A stretch of 64,000 nucleotides of DNA from Apostichopus japonicus (taxonomy: Eukaryota; Echinodermata; Holothuroidea; Aspidochirotida; Stichopodidae): NCBI RefSeq assembly GCF_037975245.1, contig NC_092568.1, positions 5,153,501 through 5,217,500 of the forward strand. Reading direction: 5' to 3'. Position numbers and translations under genes: made by a program. Positions 1 to 12,563 of the stretch are shown one piece after another. The notes below the pieces were generated by a model. The model was not told the origin of the DNA, ran no database searches, and saw nothing but the letters and a program-made list of their open reading frames with translations. Position 1 is the first letter of the stretch; every line of letters begins with the position of its first letter.

Positions 1-929
1 TGATCTAGTGTTCCATGTTACCTTCAACCTCGTCAGAAAAGATAGTCGACATCAAGTTTACCTAAGAAGGAAGTTCCTTTCCCCATTAAATATTTTCAAA
101 GGTTGATTATATTGGTTGTATTCTAAATACTATCTTTCCAATGCACTCAAAACCTGAAATGCTTAGGATTTCGTTTTTTTTTTTTTTTCTAGGTAACAAT
201 CCTGGTAGCTCTCAATGCTAAGACTGTATGGAAATATCAGCATTGTAAAAGTCTTCTGTTTTAATCTTTACCTAAAGATTTCTTGACCATGTACTAAGTA
301 GTATTACTAACAGTTGCTACCATCATAATGTTACAAAGAGAATAAAGATTCTAATTATATTCAAGTTATATCTCTCACATCATTTGCATATTAATTGTTT
401 TAAACAGGCTTAAATGTTGCAAATGCTAAGACTGTATTTTCCATTCAGTTGATGAAGTGGGGAGTAGGAGAAAGGGGAGAAAATGGACTATGACATTTCT
501 AGTAATTGTAACAATAATTGACATTTTATCCTATAGTTAAGGTTATGCACATTAATCTGTAACAACAAAAGATTACATTTTGAAGTTTTTATCAAAATAA
601 AAGTATGAATAAATAGAATTTTTCAATACAACCCTATATTTTTCATTTTAACTTTGCTGTTACATTTATATTACATATCACAACGATCTTTGAAATGGAC
701 AGAGGAATGGCAGGTGGTCGGGGAGGGGGGGGGGGTGGGTCTGTGTGTAGAAGGGATCTACTGTCAGACAAAGGAATGTATGGCACTTCTTTGTTGTTGC
801 TAACCGCAACCAAATGCATCAAACACAGAAAACAACCCTAATCAAATCGAAGTTACTTTCCACCATTTGGTTGGATGGTCTCATGTCTGTCTTTTCTTTG
901 ACCAGTTCTATTTCTTCTTGTTGTCTTCT
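1..929. other. 3' flank of RBM34, no gene
   Basis: Nothing coding is supported here. The stretch is AT-rich with a poly-T run near 174-189 and a G-run at 719-738. It should include the 3' UTR of the minus-strand RBM34 gene. I see no AATAAA on the minus strand here. A weaker ATTAAA complement lies near 261, so the polyadenylation site is not assigned. Confidence 0.5.
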
Positions 930-1172
930 TCATGCCATCTCCTTCTTTCTCTTGTGTCCTGGTTCTGATTGCTTCCATTTAAATTGTTTGTTGCCCATTT
1001 TGGTCTGTTGCTTCGAGACTCTGTCTAACGGCCCGGCCTGTTGGGGCTTCTTGCTCTTGATTTTTTTCTTGTAACGGAGTCGTTTCAGCGACCTCTGATT
1101 GATCCTCCTCTCTGCGTTGGAGAGCTGATCCGCCTCGTTAGTGTTGCTGTGATCAAAAAAATCATTAAGGAA
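930..1172 (-). CDS. RBM34: RBM34 last exon, basic C-terminal tail
   Basis: A 243-nt exon including the stop at 930-932. The acceptor is chosen as TATTTGCAG because it keeps phase 0. An acceptor 17 nt upstream (TTTCAG) is possible but breaks the phase. The product is rich in Lys, Arg and Gln (for example RSLKRLRYKKKIKSKKP), like a nucleolar localisation tail. Confidence 0.8.
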   Translation of the reverse strand, partial: FLNDFFDHSNTNEADQLSNAERRINQRSLKRLRYKKKIKSKKPQQAGPLDRVSKQQTKMGNKQFKWKQSEPGHKRKKEMA

Positions 1173-4100
1173 CTGCAAATACTTTTCAGCTGAAATTGCT
1201 TATTCCTTATAGATCATTAAGCCTACCCTCCCATGCCCCCCCTGCCCCCCTCCTACAACAACTTAAACAATGTAAGACAAGCCTGTACAACCTCCTTTTT
1301 CCTGGGGATCCCGACGCTCCAGATAACTTGCCAAGAATGCATAGTATCCAATCAGATAATTTGTTTCAATGAATCTGATGATGGCTTTAAAATACCCTTG
1401 AGAAGTGTTTATATAAGTAACCATTATTTTGAATTCTAGCATATTTGGATGGGAGGGGGGAGGGGTGTGGGCATCTTTGAATGCAATCCTATCACCCTTT
1501 TGTGGTGGCCTTTTAAATCTTAGTTGTCAGCAACTGTTCACAGGTGAAATTAACAGTCACCTTCTGAACCACAGGGATATGGTCATTGTGACTTACAAGT
1601 CTACTTAGGATGCTAGCAGGCATATTCAGCAGTAGAAATTTTGTCTTATATCTCTTTAAGCAATTTACAATTTTTTTACATATATTTTTGGATATATATA
1701 TATATATAACTTTTCATAAAGTGCTAAATCTTGAAAAAATTGACCTTTGGATGTTGGATTCATAGCCCTGTTTTCAACCTTGGTCCCTGCTACATTTAGT
1801 TTGGGTTAAATTTGCACTTACAGTATAGATTTAGCTTAACGTCCAAAGGTAGGGCCATATCTATTGTAACAGGCTCAGAGATAATTTCTGACCATGCACA
1901 TAGGAACAGGAAGTGGGCTTTCAGTTAACATATGGGAGGGATCCTATCAAAAGGTCGGGAGGTCACTCCATGAAACAAATATTGGCATATTTCTCAAGTT
2001 GGTCAAACGCAATGCAAAATGATGAATTTGGATGCAAAATATATAATAATCACAGCTTGGGGTATTATAAATCACAAAAGCTTTCAAGGATATTGTCACT
2101 GGTCTTGCATTCTGCTTATGTTTTGTTTCTATGGGTTTGACTCGGATTTTTCTTCCGTTCAATTTCTGAGAATTCATCTTCAAAGCTAAAGCCACGGACG
2201 ATGGATCCTGTTGGTCAAATTGGAAAAGGAGATAATTAAGAGTACATCTGTGGTTATTCACATGGAAATACATTTGACTGGCTAGAAATAAAAGGCTTTG
2301 CAAAATGCACGGATTCATCCTTTCACATGCAACAATGGTTTTTTTGTTTTTTCCATCTATGAAACCAAACCATCAGCAACTTCTGAAGGCTCATAGCATG
2401 ATGGGGGAACGACACACCTTAAAGCAGCCTTTTGAGTTTGCTCGAAAACATTTCCCAAACACGATGAATAAATGATTGCAATTAACCAAAGTATAATATC
2501 CTTCTAGTCCTTTTCACCAAATGATTTTTAATTGAGTGAGAAATGCATGGAATTTGATTCCATTTCTCAACATTTTAGCAGCCAGACACTTTTTATAGAC
2601 ATAGTATAAAACATGTGCAGAAGCAAGTTTCAAAATTTCTAATTTTCAAGGTTTCATTCGCTACTTGATATGAAACTCGACCGAGCATGCTTATGAGTTA
2701 CTTTGTTGTGGGAGTTTAATTTAGACTATCGTTGAAATATTTATCAACTTCTACTAAAGTTGCTTTTAACCATATAATTATGAATAGTAATGGAAACAGT
2801 TTAAGTTCAATTTGTTTACTTGAAAGCAAACAGCAAATCAAAATAATATAATGATTCAACTTTTCTTTGCTAGATGAAATGAAAGTTTTAGTTGTCTTGC
2901 TGCTTTTTAATGCATTCCCTCCGCATATTAGATTGTTTCTTTAAATTCATATTATGAACAAATATAATGATTTTTAAAATTCAATCCAAATCAGATCATA
3001 AATTGAAGACCCATTCAAGTTCATTCGTATTTTTGGAAAATTTTGATTCAACTGTTCAGAGCTATTATTCTAAATAACTCCTTATCAACATTATGTATTA
3101 ATTACACAATAAACTGTGAGATGAACAATCGGAAAATTTGATACTTTCCAGTGTTTGATATTCCATTTCCCTGGGAAGCTTTGTCTCAATCAAAACTGAT
3201 TCCTGAGGGTGGCTGGATCAACATAGACAAACTTATATTTTGCCTGATAACAAAGTTTTCCTCAAAGGTGACCATTTTACTTAAGCAATGTCTTATCTAT
3301 CCTTCTACATTAACATTTTCAGAGAAACTTTCTTTTGCCGATTGACAATCTCATCAGAAATATGTGGTCCCTCCTTAAGAGAAGTTGTGAACTTTTCTTT
3401 TGAAAGAGACACTGGAGATGATCTTACCTTAAATACTAGGAATCCAAAGCCCTTCCCCATTCCAGTGGCGGGATCTCTGACCACTCGGACACTCTCTAGT
3501 TCACCAAAGTCTTCAAAGTGTCTCCTGACGTCCTCATCGTTGATACCGTAAGGTAAACTTCCCAGGAAGACAGTCTTCTTTGGGTCACCTTCTTGGATCT
3601 GGATAAGCAAACAGAGGTTGTATGCTATGAAAGTGTTGCAGGACTAGACAAGATATTCATATAAATTTGTCAGTAGACTAAAACAAGATCTTCTCTTTAT
3701 GTCATCATACGGTGGGAGATGATAGACAGCATATACATCCAGCCGAAATGATGTTACTTTTGTGTATTCATTAATGTGATGGTTGCATTTTTTGTGATTC
3801 TAAGGCTGTTTAACACCAGTATTAAGTTAACCGCCAACCCTCTACCCTTAGATCAGAATAGAGGCGTGACTGGTGGGTATATTGGTGGTAATATCAATTA
3901 TCATTTGCTGTAATTTTCATCACTAACATACATCATGACCCACCCCCCTCCCCCTCCCCACCCCTGTCCTTGACCTAAAGAGGGATTGCAAATGCATAGT
4001 AGATACAACCATAAATGGTCATATTACTTCAAATAGTAACTACATGTACAAATTAAACAAAAAAAATTAAAAAGTATAAAAGCACTCAAGAAAAGGTAAC

Positions 4101-7100
4101 ACATTACCTTTTCATCTGTAACTGTAAGATCGACTCTTAGGTGATGTCCTTCTAGGATTGTGCCATTTCTACAATAAATAGCAAAAATTTCAAGAAATAT
4201 TGATTAGAAAAAGCATAAATGAAGTGTTTGATTGGGCTCATCTAGAGGGCATTGAGACTTAAGCTCAAATCGAAGTAAAAGTTTTTGATGTGACAAATTT
4301 TTATGAATCACCATTGGCTGCACTTTAAGTCCTCAATAGAGCGTTGAGTAACAATACAAAATGTAAATCTTTCTTCAAAAGTATCAACAATTGTTTTCGG
4401 AAAATGATAATACGGTAGAAGTAGAAAGAAACAAACAAAGACATTTTGATCAAAGGTTCTTCCCCATACAGTAAGAGATGGTAGAAGGAAAAATAAGATT
4501 TGCAGATATGGAAACATTGAATACAGGAAAAGAATCAGTAAATATTCTTACTTTTCAATGGCATTTTGTGCAGCCTCCACAGTAGTAAAGACAACATAGG
4601 CGTTGTAACTGTTTCTCTTTGAGTTAATGTCTTGAGTCTTGCCGACCACTTTCTGTGGCATTCCTTGTTGGGCAGGTGCCTTTCAAGAGATGACAGAGAA
4701 AAAAGGCAAAAACTTAAGTCAAAATACAATTGGGTATTTTCATAAGTTCTGTTACTTCAGATAGAGAGAGGACCATGTAACAACAAACATAGATCAAAAT
4801 TCTTTTGAAAAGAATTCTTAGCTGAAAATAAAATGGAGTAAGGGGAGGGGTAACAGTACCTCACAAACACGACGCAAGTGCCTTTAAAGAATAACGTTAC
4901 CTTGGCAATAATTTGCATAAATATGGCAAGTCCCCACAATAAAAAGGAAAGGGTAAGGAATTAAACCCTCTCCCCAAACTCTGTTGATATCAGTACTACT
5001 TTCCAACACAAAAAAATCCATCTAAGACCATACTGTAGTTCTCATGAATCAATCACTTTAATTGAATGCATGTAGAAGCAGATAACTCACTAGGAAATTG
5101 CAAAATGTGCTGTTTGCACCCATCATTTCAATACACTGTGAACTTCGATGCAATGGGTTGGAGACTACAGTGTAGATTACACATTAAGGAGAACATTGAA
5201 ATGAAGTTAATGAACTGGTATTGTAATATGGTACAAACCGATCACCACAATATAACTTACCAATGACCTCATTCGAACTGTCTCTATTGCTCCATATTCT
5301 AGGAAATGCTTCTTCAGGGCCTAACGACAGAAGGAAAATATCATGCATGGTCAGGTGTCCAAAAATTTCTTACGAGGATGTGTTGGTCACTGATAACAAG
5401 CTGGACCATGTCTGTGTCTAGCAATTAACGAATGTTTCAACTTTTGTGAATCCTCACATTCTTTATGACAAAATGGAAGAATAAGTATTATTATTATAGA
5501 TACATCATTTTTTAGTCGTATCTACCATAATGCTAGCCAAATTTACAACCTACTATTGGTCAAAAATTTGCAAATATAAAATATTAATCTTTCAAGCCTC
5601 TGGAACATATAAGACCAAATATCTCAGTATATGAAAATTTGCCTCCCAAGGGGGGTCGCCACCACACAACCCATCTATACTTCCTCATTAAATTCAGATA
5701 TTATTATTAAACATACACAGTTTTTCAGTCGTATCAGCCATAGTACTAGCCAAATTTACAACCTACTATTGGTCAAAATTTTTCAAATATAAATGATAAA
5801 TCTGGAACATATGAGACCAAAATATCTACAGTATATTGCCAAATTGCTCCCAATGGGGGTCTCCATCTTATAACCCATCTATACTTCCTCATTTAATTCA
5901 GATATATTCACCTTCTTCTGAGTTTCCTTTGAGATGTTTCCCACAAAAATTGTCCTCTTATCTCGAGGAATTGACGATTGTTGCTTCTTTTCTTTCTTCT
6001 TCTTCTCTTTCAATTTGGGCTCATCCTTGGTAGATGGATCTTCTTCATCCATCCCTACCATCTCCTCCTTCTCCTCATCACCATGATCCTCATCACCATC
6101 ATCACCTTCACCATCCTCCTCATCACTCTCCTCATGACTTACATCACCGTCTTCTTGCCTGTGTGTTTTTTAAAGACCATTAGAGCGTGATTGCATGACC
6201 TAGTAACTACCATATACCATACAGGTTCCAACTTTTTGATAACATTGCTTTGCATAATATATACATTGTCCAAAAAGAAATGCTAGATTTTGAAGAAGAG
6301 GAAAGTGTGTAACAACTAAAAAGGTGGTCGATAAGTTGGAAGGATTCACTGTGGTGGGGGGGGGGGGGGAGTTGATGACATAGGGTTCGATGTGTTGGGA
6401 GGATTCACTATGGTGGAAGGGGGTTGATGAGATTAGGGGGTTCAATGTGGTGGGAGGGGTCAATGTGGTGGGATTGGGTCAATGAGATGGTAGGGTTCAA
6501 TGTGGTGGCAAGGGTCAATGTGGTGGAGGTGTCAACAGGTGGGTGTGGTCAGTGAGGTGGGTGGGGAATGTGCAGAAACTGTACCAATGGACAAAGTCGA
6601 TAGGTGAATATAAGCTGGCATATTCACTCGAAGAAAAGAAAATACTTTCATCTAGTTAAGGCACAGTGAGGGGAAGAAAGTTGAATGAATGGATAAATGG
6701 CTACCATATCTGTGAAAAATGAAGTCTTCATATACTCAACATTGGTGCATGATAATGGGCAACTCAAATTTAAACTAAACATGTCTAGAGCTCTCATAGT
6801 GTGTGTGTGTGTTCTTGCATTATTCTAGTAAGTTTTATGCAATTCAAAATGCAAAATCTTATTAGCTGTAAAAGTGCTGTTCTGAATTTGGAGAACACAT
6901 ACATAAACAAAGTGTTAAACTTTTTATCAACCAGCACTTAGAACAGCATCAGCCAGCACCCTGTTACACAGTTGAATTATTTTACAAGCTTCACCACTTA
7001 CTTGTCAAAGACAGTAGTCTTGTCATCATCGTCATCATCATCCTGTTCTTCACTTGTTGAATTATGTTCCTGAAATAAATTTTCAAAAAATAACTGAAAA

Positions 7101-8155
7101 CTGCTGAAACTTCCTGAAATAAATGTCAAACTGATGCATTGCTAACAGTCTAAACTGAGTCAAATCTGATGGTTGAAGTTCTGGATGGAATAAATATAGT
7201 AAAATCTGGAATCTGAAGGATACAACTCTTAGACAATTGTAGAAGCTTCTTGTAAATTGTTAGTGTGCTCAGACCTGGGTTAACTTTAATGATCAATTCA
7301 CAAAACTGAAGGCATTTAGTCCTATCTTCCCTGACATTTCAAAACCTGACATTTCAAAATATCTAAATGAGTCTGACAAAGTTTAATAAATATTGACCAT
7401 CAAAGAATATTAGACAAGGGATTATAGGCCGGGCTTATTTAACAAATAACATCATGGATTCAGGTCCAATAGGCAGTAGGTGAGTTTCAATTGTTCTTCA
7501 TTTGCATGGATCAATAAATACAAAACAGCCTTTTTATGAAAAGTGACACCGTCCGCAAACTGAGACATGACAACAGTTCTTCTTCTACTATAGTGTGACA
7601 GCTGTTAGATCGGTCACCGTGAGAAGTTGACAATAATGTATAACACTTATTAGTTGTAACCATACCCCTTTCCTCAACCATCACCCACCTCCCCTTGCAC
7701 TGGTTCTATGTCTTGCTGGTTTGCTTGGTGAAATCTGGTCTTCTATTGTATTGATGCACTTTTAAGCAAGAAAAAATACTAAACAATGTTCCATCCAAAG
7801 GGGTTTAGTTAGAGAAAGATTTACTGTAGTTCAAAAGGTGGATAATGTATAGTGTGATTCTGTATTTTTTTTTATATATTTTTTAGGAAACTCCTCAAAC
7901 TCCAATCTCCTCCATATTCACAAATGTTGAGAATCATCATCTGTTGATAAATTTGTAAAATGATAAGGGAGGTAATACCTTTGATAAAGACAAATAGTTT
8001 TGGTAATGTTGTTGATTGTAAGCACTACAGGGTGATTTCCCAAATATCAGAGCTAATGGGTTGGTATCTTCCAACTCATCCTGCTTTTGTCTTCTTTTTC
8101 TTCTGATTTTTTTTAAGAATTTCGCCACATCTCCAATTTTATATTCTTCATCCAT
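930..8155 (-). CDS. RBM34: RNA-binding protein 34 (RBM34), nine coding exons
   Basis: RBM34 is a nucleolar protein with two RRMs, related to yeast Nop12, and is linked to rRNA and ribosome biogenesis (known for the family). Chained exons on the minus strand are 7979-8155, 7002-7069, 5912-6158, 5261-5320, 4552-4679, 4108-4168, 3428-3598, 2100-2207 and 930-1172. All junctions are GT-AG and phases agree, giving 420 residues, close to the vertebrate length of about 430. Residues 1-150 are acidic and lysine-rich. RRM1 (about 151-245) has RNP2 TIFVGN and RNP1 NAYVVF. RRM2 (about 256-330) has RNP2 TVFLGSLP and RNP1 KGFGFLVF. The tail (340-420) is strongly basic, as expected for a nucleolar protein. 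The first exon has an AG acceptor about 21 nt before the ATG and stays open upstream to it. A 5' exon, possibly coding, must therefore lie upstream. The ATG at 8155 is the best visible start. Confidence 0.9.
2100..2207 (-). CDS. RBM34: RBM34 exon 8, end of RRM2
   Basis: A 108-nt exon with acceptor CCAACAG and donor GTGACA, phase 0 on both sides. It encodes DPSSVALALKMNSQKLNGRK and IRVKPIE, helix 2 and beta-4 of RRM2, then a basic start of the tail. Confidence 0.87.
3428..3598 (-). CDS. RBM34: RBM34 exon 7, RRM2 core
   Basis: A 171-nt exon with acceptor TTATCCAG and donor GTAAGA. It encodes 57 residues covering RNP2 (TVFLGSLP), helix 1 (DEDVRRHFEDFGELESVRVV) and RNP1 (GKGFGFLVF). This is the exon that identifies the gene most clearly. 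Confidence 0.93.
4108..4168 (-). CDS. RBM34: RBM34 exon 6, end of RRM1
   Basis: A 61-nt exon with acceptor TTGTAG and donor GTAATG. It encodes NGTILEGHHLRVDLTVTDEK, the last strand of RRM1 (typical G-hydrophobic-RVD motif). Phase 2 in, phase 0 out. Confidence 0.85.
4552..4679 (-). CDS. RBM34: RBM34 exon 5, RRM1 with RNP1
   Basis: A 128-nt exon with acceptor TTGAAAG and donor GTAAGA. It includes the RBM34-type insertion between beta-2 and beta-3 and then NSYNAYVVFTTVEAAQNAIE, the RNP1 strand and helix 2. It leaves in phase 2. Confidence 0.88.
5261..5320 (-). CDS. RBM34: RBM34 exon 4, RRM1 helix
   Basis: A 60-nt exon with acceptor GTTAG and donor GTAAGT, phase 0 on both sides. It encodes ALKKHFLEYGAIETVRMRSL, which is alpha-1 and beta-2 of RRM1 directly following the previous exon. 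Confidence 0.88.
5500..5910. repeat. Tandem duplication of about 200 bp in RBM34 intron
   Basis: Two diverged direct copies, about 5500-5705 and 5720-5910. They share CTAGCCAAATTTACAACCTA, TTGGTCAAAA and CCATCTATACTTCCTCAT. The second copy ends at the donor of the exon that starts RRM1. Confidence 0.75.
5912..6158 (-). CDS. RBM34: RBM34 exon 3, acidic region and start of RRM1
   Basis: A 247-nt exon with acceptor ACACAG and donor GTGAAT. It encodes a Glu/Asp-rich run, a Lys/Glu-rich helix, then SSIPRDKRTIFVGNISKETQ, the beta-1 strand of RRM1 with its RNP2 motif. Confidence 0.9.
6318..6570. repeat. Degenerate G-rich minisatellite in RBM34 intron
   Basis: About ten imperfect units of roughly 20 bp built on GGTTCAATGTGGTGGGAGG, with a run of G at 6354-6369. 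The G-rich strand is the plus strand, opposite to RBM34 transcription. Confidence 0.6.
7002..7069 (-). CDS. RBM34: RBM34 exon 2, acidic linker
   Basis: A 68-nt exon with acceptor TTTCAG and donor GTAAGT. It encodes EHNSTSEEQ followed by seven aspartates and KTTVFD. It enters in phase 0 and leaves in phase 2, matching both neighbours. Confidence 0.75.
7979..8155 (-). CDS. RBM34: RBM34 first recognised coding exon
   Basis: Encodes 59 residues beginning MDEEYKIGDVAKFLKK, matching the family's N-terminal motif of the type YxxGxVA. The donor after TCAAAG is GTATTA, phase 0. An AG acceptor lies at about 8177 (TTCTTTTAG), and the reading frame is open from there to the ATG, so translation could begin in an earlier exon. 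Confidence 0.75.
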
Positions 8156-9296
8156 GATAGCAGTTTCTACAGAGTTCTAAAAGAAGAAAGGGAAGACCAT
8201 TATATGATGAGTGCAAATACAATAATGGAATTCAAAGCTGAAGCAAGGATAAGAATCAGAAATATATCCTCGATTCCAAAGCTTTTGACATTTCTGTAAG
8301 CTTTAACATAGTAATGTGAGATAGGTATCTTTGAATTAATGATTTCATCTCAAGGGTATTTTTTTGTGGGGTTATGAAGAAAACTAAACTGATCATCCAA
8401 ATTTGAACTGATGTATATAGGCCAAATACAGTACATCAGTTCCATCAAAAGAAGGACTTGGGCAGTTTTCTGGTTTACTGTAAATTGACACTGAAATCTT
8501 TAGAAATCTTTTAATGGTGAGTCAGGGAATAATTCTGTTTAAATATTTCGGAAGTTTATGAATTTTGTTCTGATAAAATACATACACAAAGAATATCTTT
8601 CCATTTGTGTGATAATTTGCTGATATTTCATAGCATGCTGCATACTAATTTTTTCACTCTTGATGAGAAATATTAAAACAGATGTTCAACTTGATTGGCT
8701 GTTCAAATTAGGTCTAGCTAGGTGAATGACTGGAAGTCTTTCAAAGAAACCCACAATATTCTATCCAACAAAACACATGTCTTGTTATGGGAGATTCAAA
8801 ACCACTAACAATTCATGATACTTAATTTAACAGGACAACACTGAAAATAGCAATTTCTAATTTCACAGCAAGGAAGTTTGTCATTGAGATGATACAGGAG
8901 ATGAGATGGGACAGGGTATGCCTAGAAAACTAGAGGCATTAAAGGGTGTGAAGACTCGCACAAAAAGAAACATCTAATGCCGGTGATCTGACCTAGTTTC
9001 GAATGCGGTGTAACAAAAGTGTAAGACACCACCATCAATCCCAGAAAATGCACACACAGCCTTCTACGTCGGTAATTAGACACTAGTGTACAGTCATTAC
9101 AAACAGCTGCGGTCAATACCCACAGCACAGTGTACAAATGATACAGCGATGGACATATCAGGTCCAGCTAAAGATAACAAGGTATCACATTTCATTACTG
9201 TCTGCATTTTGTAGCAACAAGAGAAAAGCTTCACTGGCAAGCAACGGAAACTTTTTAAAGATGGCGGCACGCTGTTTGGGGCGAGTCTTCAATGCC
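8156..9296. other. RBM34 5' region and promoter candidate
   Basis: No coding exon could be fixed here. The word AAGATGGCGGC at 9259-9269 matches the YY1 element typical of promoters of housekeeping genes, so the RBM34 start site may be close to it. That is inference from motif and position. Confidence 0.4.
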
Positions 9297-9302
9297 TTTA
9301 AT

Positions 9303-10009
9303 GGGGTACCGTTGTTTTCCGCACACGTTACTTTCCGCTGAAACAAAACGGTGTTTTCCGCAAACAAATTTGTCAGCGGAAAACAACGTTTTTTTCAGCG
9401 GAAAGTAAAGTTTTTTTTTTTGGAGAAACAGAATAACTTACTGAATTGATTAGGCACATGGAAGGATTTAGGAAGATGGAGAAGATAGGATTTGACTGTA
9501 ACAGGATAAAATGTAGCTTCGAGACTAGATTTAGGATACATGCAGTAGCTAAGGTTGTACTTGTAGCTTAGGCTGTAAGGCTTACTTATACAGCCATTTT
9601 ATTTCCAGCGAAAATCAAAGATACCGCCTTTCACACCTTTTTTTTAAACCATCATTACGCGGGCCGAATTTTTAATACTTAATTAGATACTCAATCCTTC
9701 ATGACGAGGGCCTCCCTTTGCCCTAGTATATATGTTTCTTTAATAATTTGTAATTACAAACACCCCAAGCCTCCTCTAAATTATACGCAGCTTAACTTTT
9801 CTGACATGAACTCAGTCTAACCATCCTTGATCGACGTTCTTTGATACTTTCTCATGTTATTTTAATCATCCTGCCTGAATTTGGTATCTCAAAATTGCGG
9901 AAAAATATAGTGTACAGGTAAGTGAAAAATAGGTGTTTTCCGCAGAAGAATTTTTTCAGCGGAAAGTAATCAGCGGAAAGTAACGTATGCGGAAAACAAC
10001 TGAAACCCC
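9303..10009. mobile_element. Non-autonomous DNA transposon, 707 bp, TTTAAT duplication
   Basis: Terminal inverted repeats of about 43 bp begin GGGGT and share GTTGTTTTCCGCA, CGTTACTTTCCGCTGA. Both sides are flanked by TTTAAT (9297-9302 and 10010-10015). The word TTTCCGC or its complement recurs about nine times, clustered in the two ends (9315-9410 and 9935-9995). There is no ORF. A 6-bp duplication fits superfamilies such as IS3EU or Dada, but I cannot assign it. Confidence 0.85.
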
Positions 10010-10015
10010 TTTAAT

Positions 10016-11233
10016 GTGACTATCATGACAGTGTGAGAACACAGCACATGTATGCAAAGTTATTGTAGTAACATTAATTCATTAATTATTGTTTTATTAT
10101 TGTGTCCTTAACAAGATAATTTGAAAATGATAAGACCAATGTGTAGCTGCAAAAGGCTTAGATTAATGAATAAATGGAAGAATCCAACCAGCATATTATG
10201 GCTATGACTTTTGAAAAATTTGAGTATGAATTATGGCTGAGTTGAGTGTGACTTTGCAATATCACATTATCAGACTCAGAGATTTAGAACTGATCCTCAG
10301 CTTTATTTTCCAAAAGCTGTCAGTTCTATCAGTATCATCTATTTTCATCAATTTAAAGGATATCTACATGTCACCCAATTCGCTGAGATTTTTACTGGAA
10401 AGCGATTGATACGTCGCCTAACTACTGTAGTACTAGCCTAGTATGACTCTTTAGAATATATATTATAACCCTGTGCCATGGCTGACGTCGTGAAACTACC
10501 CCCTGTGTAATAACATAAACAGCGCAAACATGTGGACGTGAGAGCAAGAACTATTCTCTTTTGCCTAACCTTTGCTAAGAGCACGTTAGAGGTTTTTTGG
10601 CATGGATGCGCTTTACCTGTACGTATTACATGGACCCACGATTAGGGAAAGTTGGAAACTTCGTATCAACTGAATGCTGTGTAGCTCCAAATCGCAAAGC
10701 TTGTAACAGTGAAAGGCTGTAGTTCAACGATAACATTACGGCTAGCTGTAGTCTGTTGAATACACAGCTGCTAGATGTGAATACCATGCTAGAACCGTAC
10801 ACATTTGTATAGCGCCATCCAGTTGGTATCGTTTTCGCCGGAGCAGAGCGTTACATTCCGCTTCTGAAGATAATCAGACTCATCGAAAGGCGAAGTAATA
10901 CTGACCAAACGTTGCAAATGTAGTTGGGATGAAAAATTTCCGCAGCCTTCACTAATGTGTAATATATCACTCCAACTTTACGGTTGCTATTCCAATTTTA
11001 TGTTCATCATAACTCATGCAACCCATTTTATGAAATTGCTAATTGCCATCACCACGTTTCATATCTCCCCGCCACCTTCGGCTTCCCGTCCCTTCACCTC
11101 AACTACAAATTTTATACCCTGCACGTTTCTCCGAACCACACCCGACTGAAAGATTTGGTTTTGACCTGGTTTTGAAATGCTGGAAAGGAACTACTGGGCC
11201 AATAATTACGCAGTTAGAACCAGGAAGTTGTTA
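10016..11233. other. Intergenic, nothing recognised
   Basis: Divergent space between RBM34 and SRF. I see no exon, RNA gene or element boundary here. Confidence 0.4.
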
Positions 11234-11431
11234 TTACCCCAGGGGCGTATCCAGGATTTTCCAATAGGGGGGGGCGCCAGGCATGAATGATCGCCGTCCT
11301 GGGGGATGGGTCTAAGGGGAGGGGGTGTACAATTTTTGCTTTCAAAGAAGGGCTGAAATGCAAAATGGTGTCATATGCATGGGCGGCGATCCGTACTTCC
11401 GAGTGGGGGGGGGGGGATATGACCTTGTTGA

Positions 11432-11530
11432 CTATCTAAGCGTAGCGCCACCATGAGTTGGCGCGAAGCGTACAAGAAAATTTTGGGATTAACAAACCCT
11501 CTAGATGGCCGGAAACGGCACTTCCCGAGG
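11432..11530 (+). repeat. GC-rich subterminal module, copy 1
   Basis: Contains CTATCTAAGCG, AGCGCCACC, TTGGCGCG, AGCGTACAAGAAAATTT and CCGGAAACGGCACTTC. It lies about 55 nt from the 5' end of the 11378-12888 element. Similar copies occur at 60108-60208 and 60814-60917. Confidence 0.8.
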
Positions 11531-11904
11531 TTTCCAAGCGGCATATACCCAACTTTAAAATAGGGATGTCATGTCCGAAATATCTCATAATCAGGATCCA
11601 AAATACTTTTTTTTTTTTAATTTCGGGTGTTATTTTGGGAAAATTGCCCCTGTCAATCTTGTTTCAGTCGCAACGTTAGAATGTTCGAGAGCTCTGTTAT
11701 ATTATTCGATGAAGAAAATGGCCTCATGCAGGCTATTATAGGCCTATACACATGCAATACACAATTACACATAGTTACATTCCTAGGTACCGATTGCTAG
11801 GGCATCCAGGTGAAACGTGTATTAAGCATTACCCTGGTTACATGAGATTCTCAGCTGTTCGAGGGAACATGTACGTGTGTAGGCCTACTATAGGGCCTAT
11901 ATGA

Positions 11905-12563
11905 ATCAACGAGGTAAATGAATCTGGAGGATTCATGTCAATTGGGTGCGCGCGTACCATGTATGGAGGGTCATGTGATGTGTTCCAGGGTGGTACTATA
12001 CTGATATTTCTCTGTAGCAGTTCGAGAACAGTGTTAGTGACTTCGTGAAAGATTGGTCGGTTCGGACATGGGAAATAACGGCATAAGAAGGTACTGGTAC
12101 TTCAGGCCTACGAAATAGTGCTAATATGCTAACGTTCAACCTTATTCTCTTGAATGAAGGCAGGCTTTCTACATAATCTTACTTATTAATACAGCTCTAG
12201 GGCACGCTTTGTCTCATATGGCCTAACGTTTTAATACACGCTATAAGTTAATGTAGAAATGGGAAATGTTTAGTTCAGTGCAACCACGGAATTCTCCATG
12301 GAACAGAGCCTAATGCTGCTCGACGGGAATATAGCTATCACGTTAGGCTACAGGCACGGTTATTGCTAGGTAACGGGTGTCGTCTGCTGCTCTAAGCACG
12401 CAAACACATTTACGTACTAGTTGGGTGAAATAATCATGCGTAATAGGGAGAGTAGTATATTAGTACCACCCTGGAACACATCACATGACCCTCCATACAT
12501 GGTACGCGCGTACGCCCGTATTTACTGTGTGATAGTTTCTCCAGATTCATTTACCTCGTTGAT
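11905..12563. repeat. Innermost foldback with arms of about 95-105 bp
   Basis: Arms 11908-11998 and about 12461-12560 are inverted copies sharing AACGAGGTAAATGAATCTGG and CGCGCGTACCATGTATGGAG among others, with a loop of about 450 bp. It is either a third nested MITE or part of the middle element. Confidence 0.75.

Noticed and set aside
9185-9367. 60-codon minus-strand frame near the RBM34 5' end
   Set aside because: Half of it lies in the end of the 707-bp transposon, and no donor links it to RBM34.
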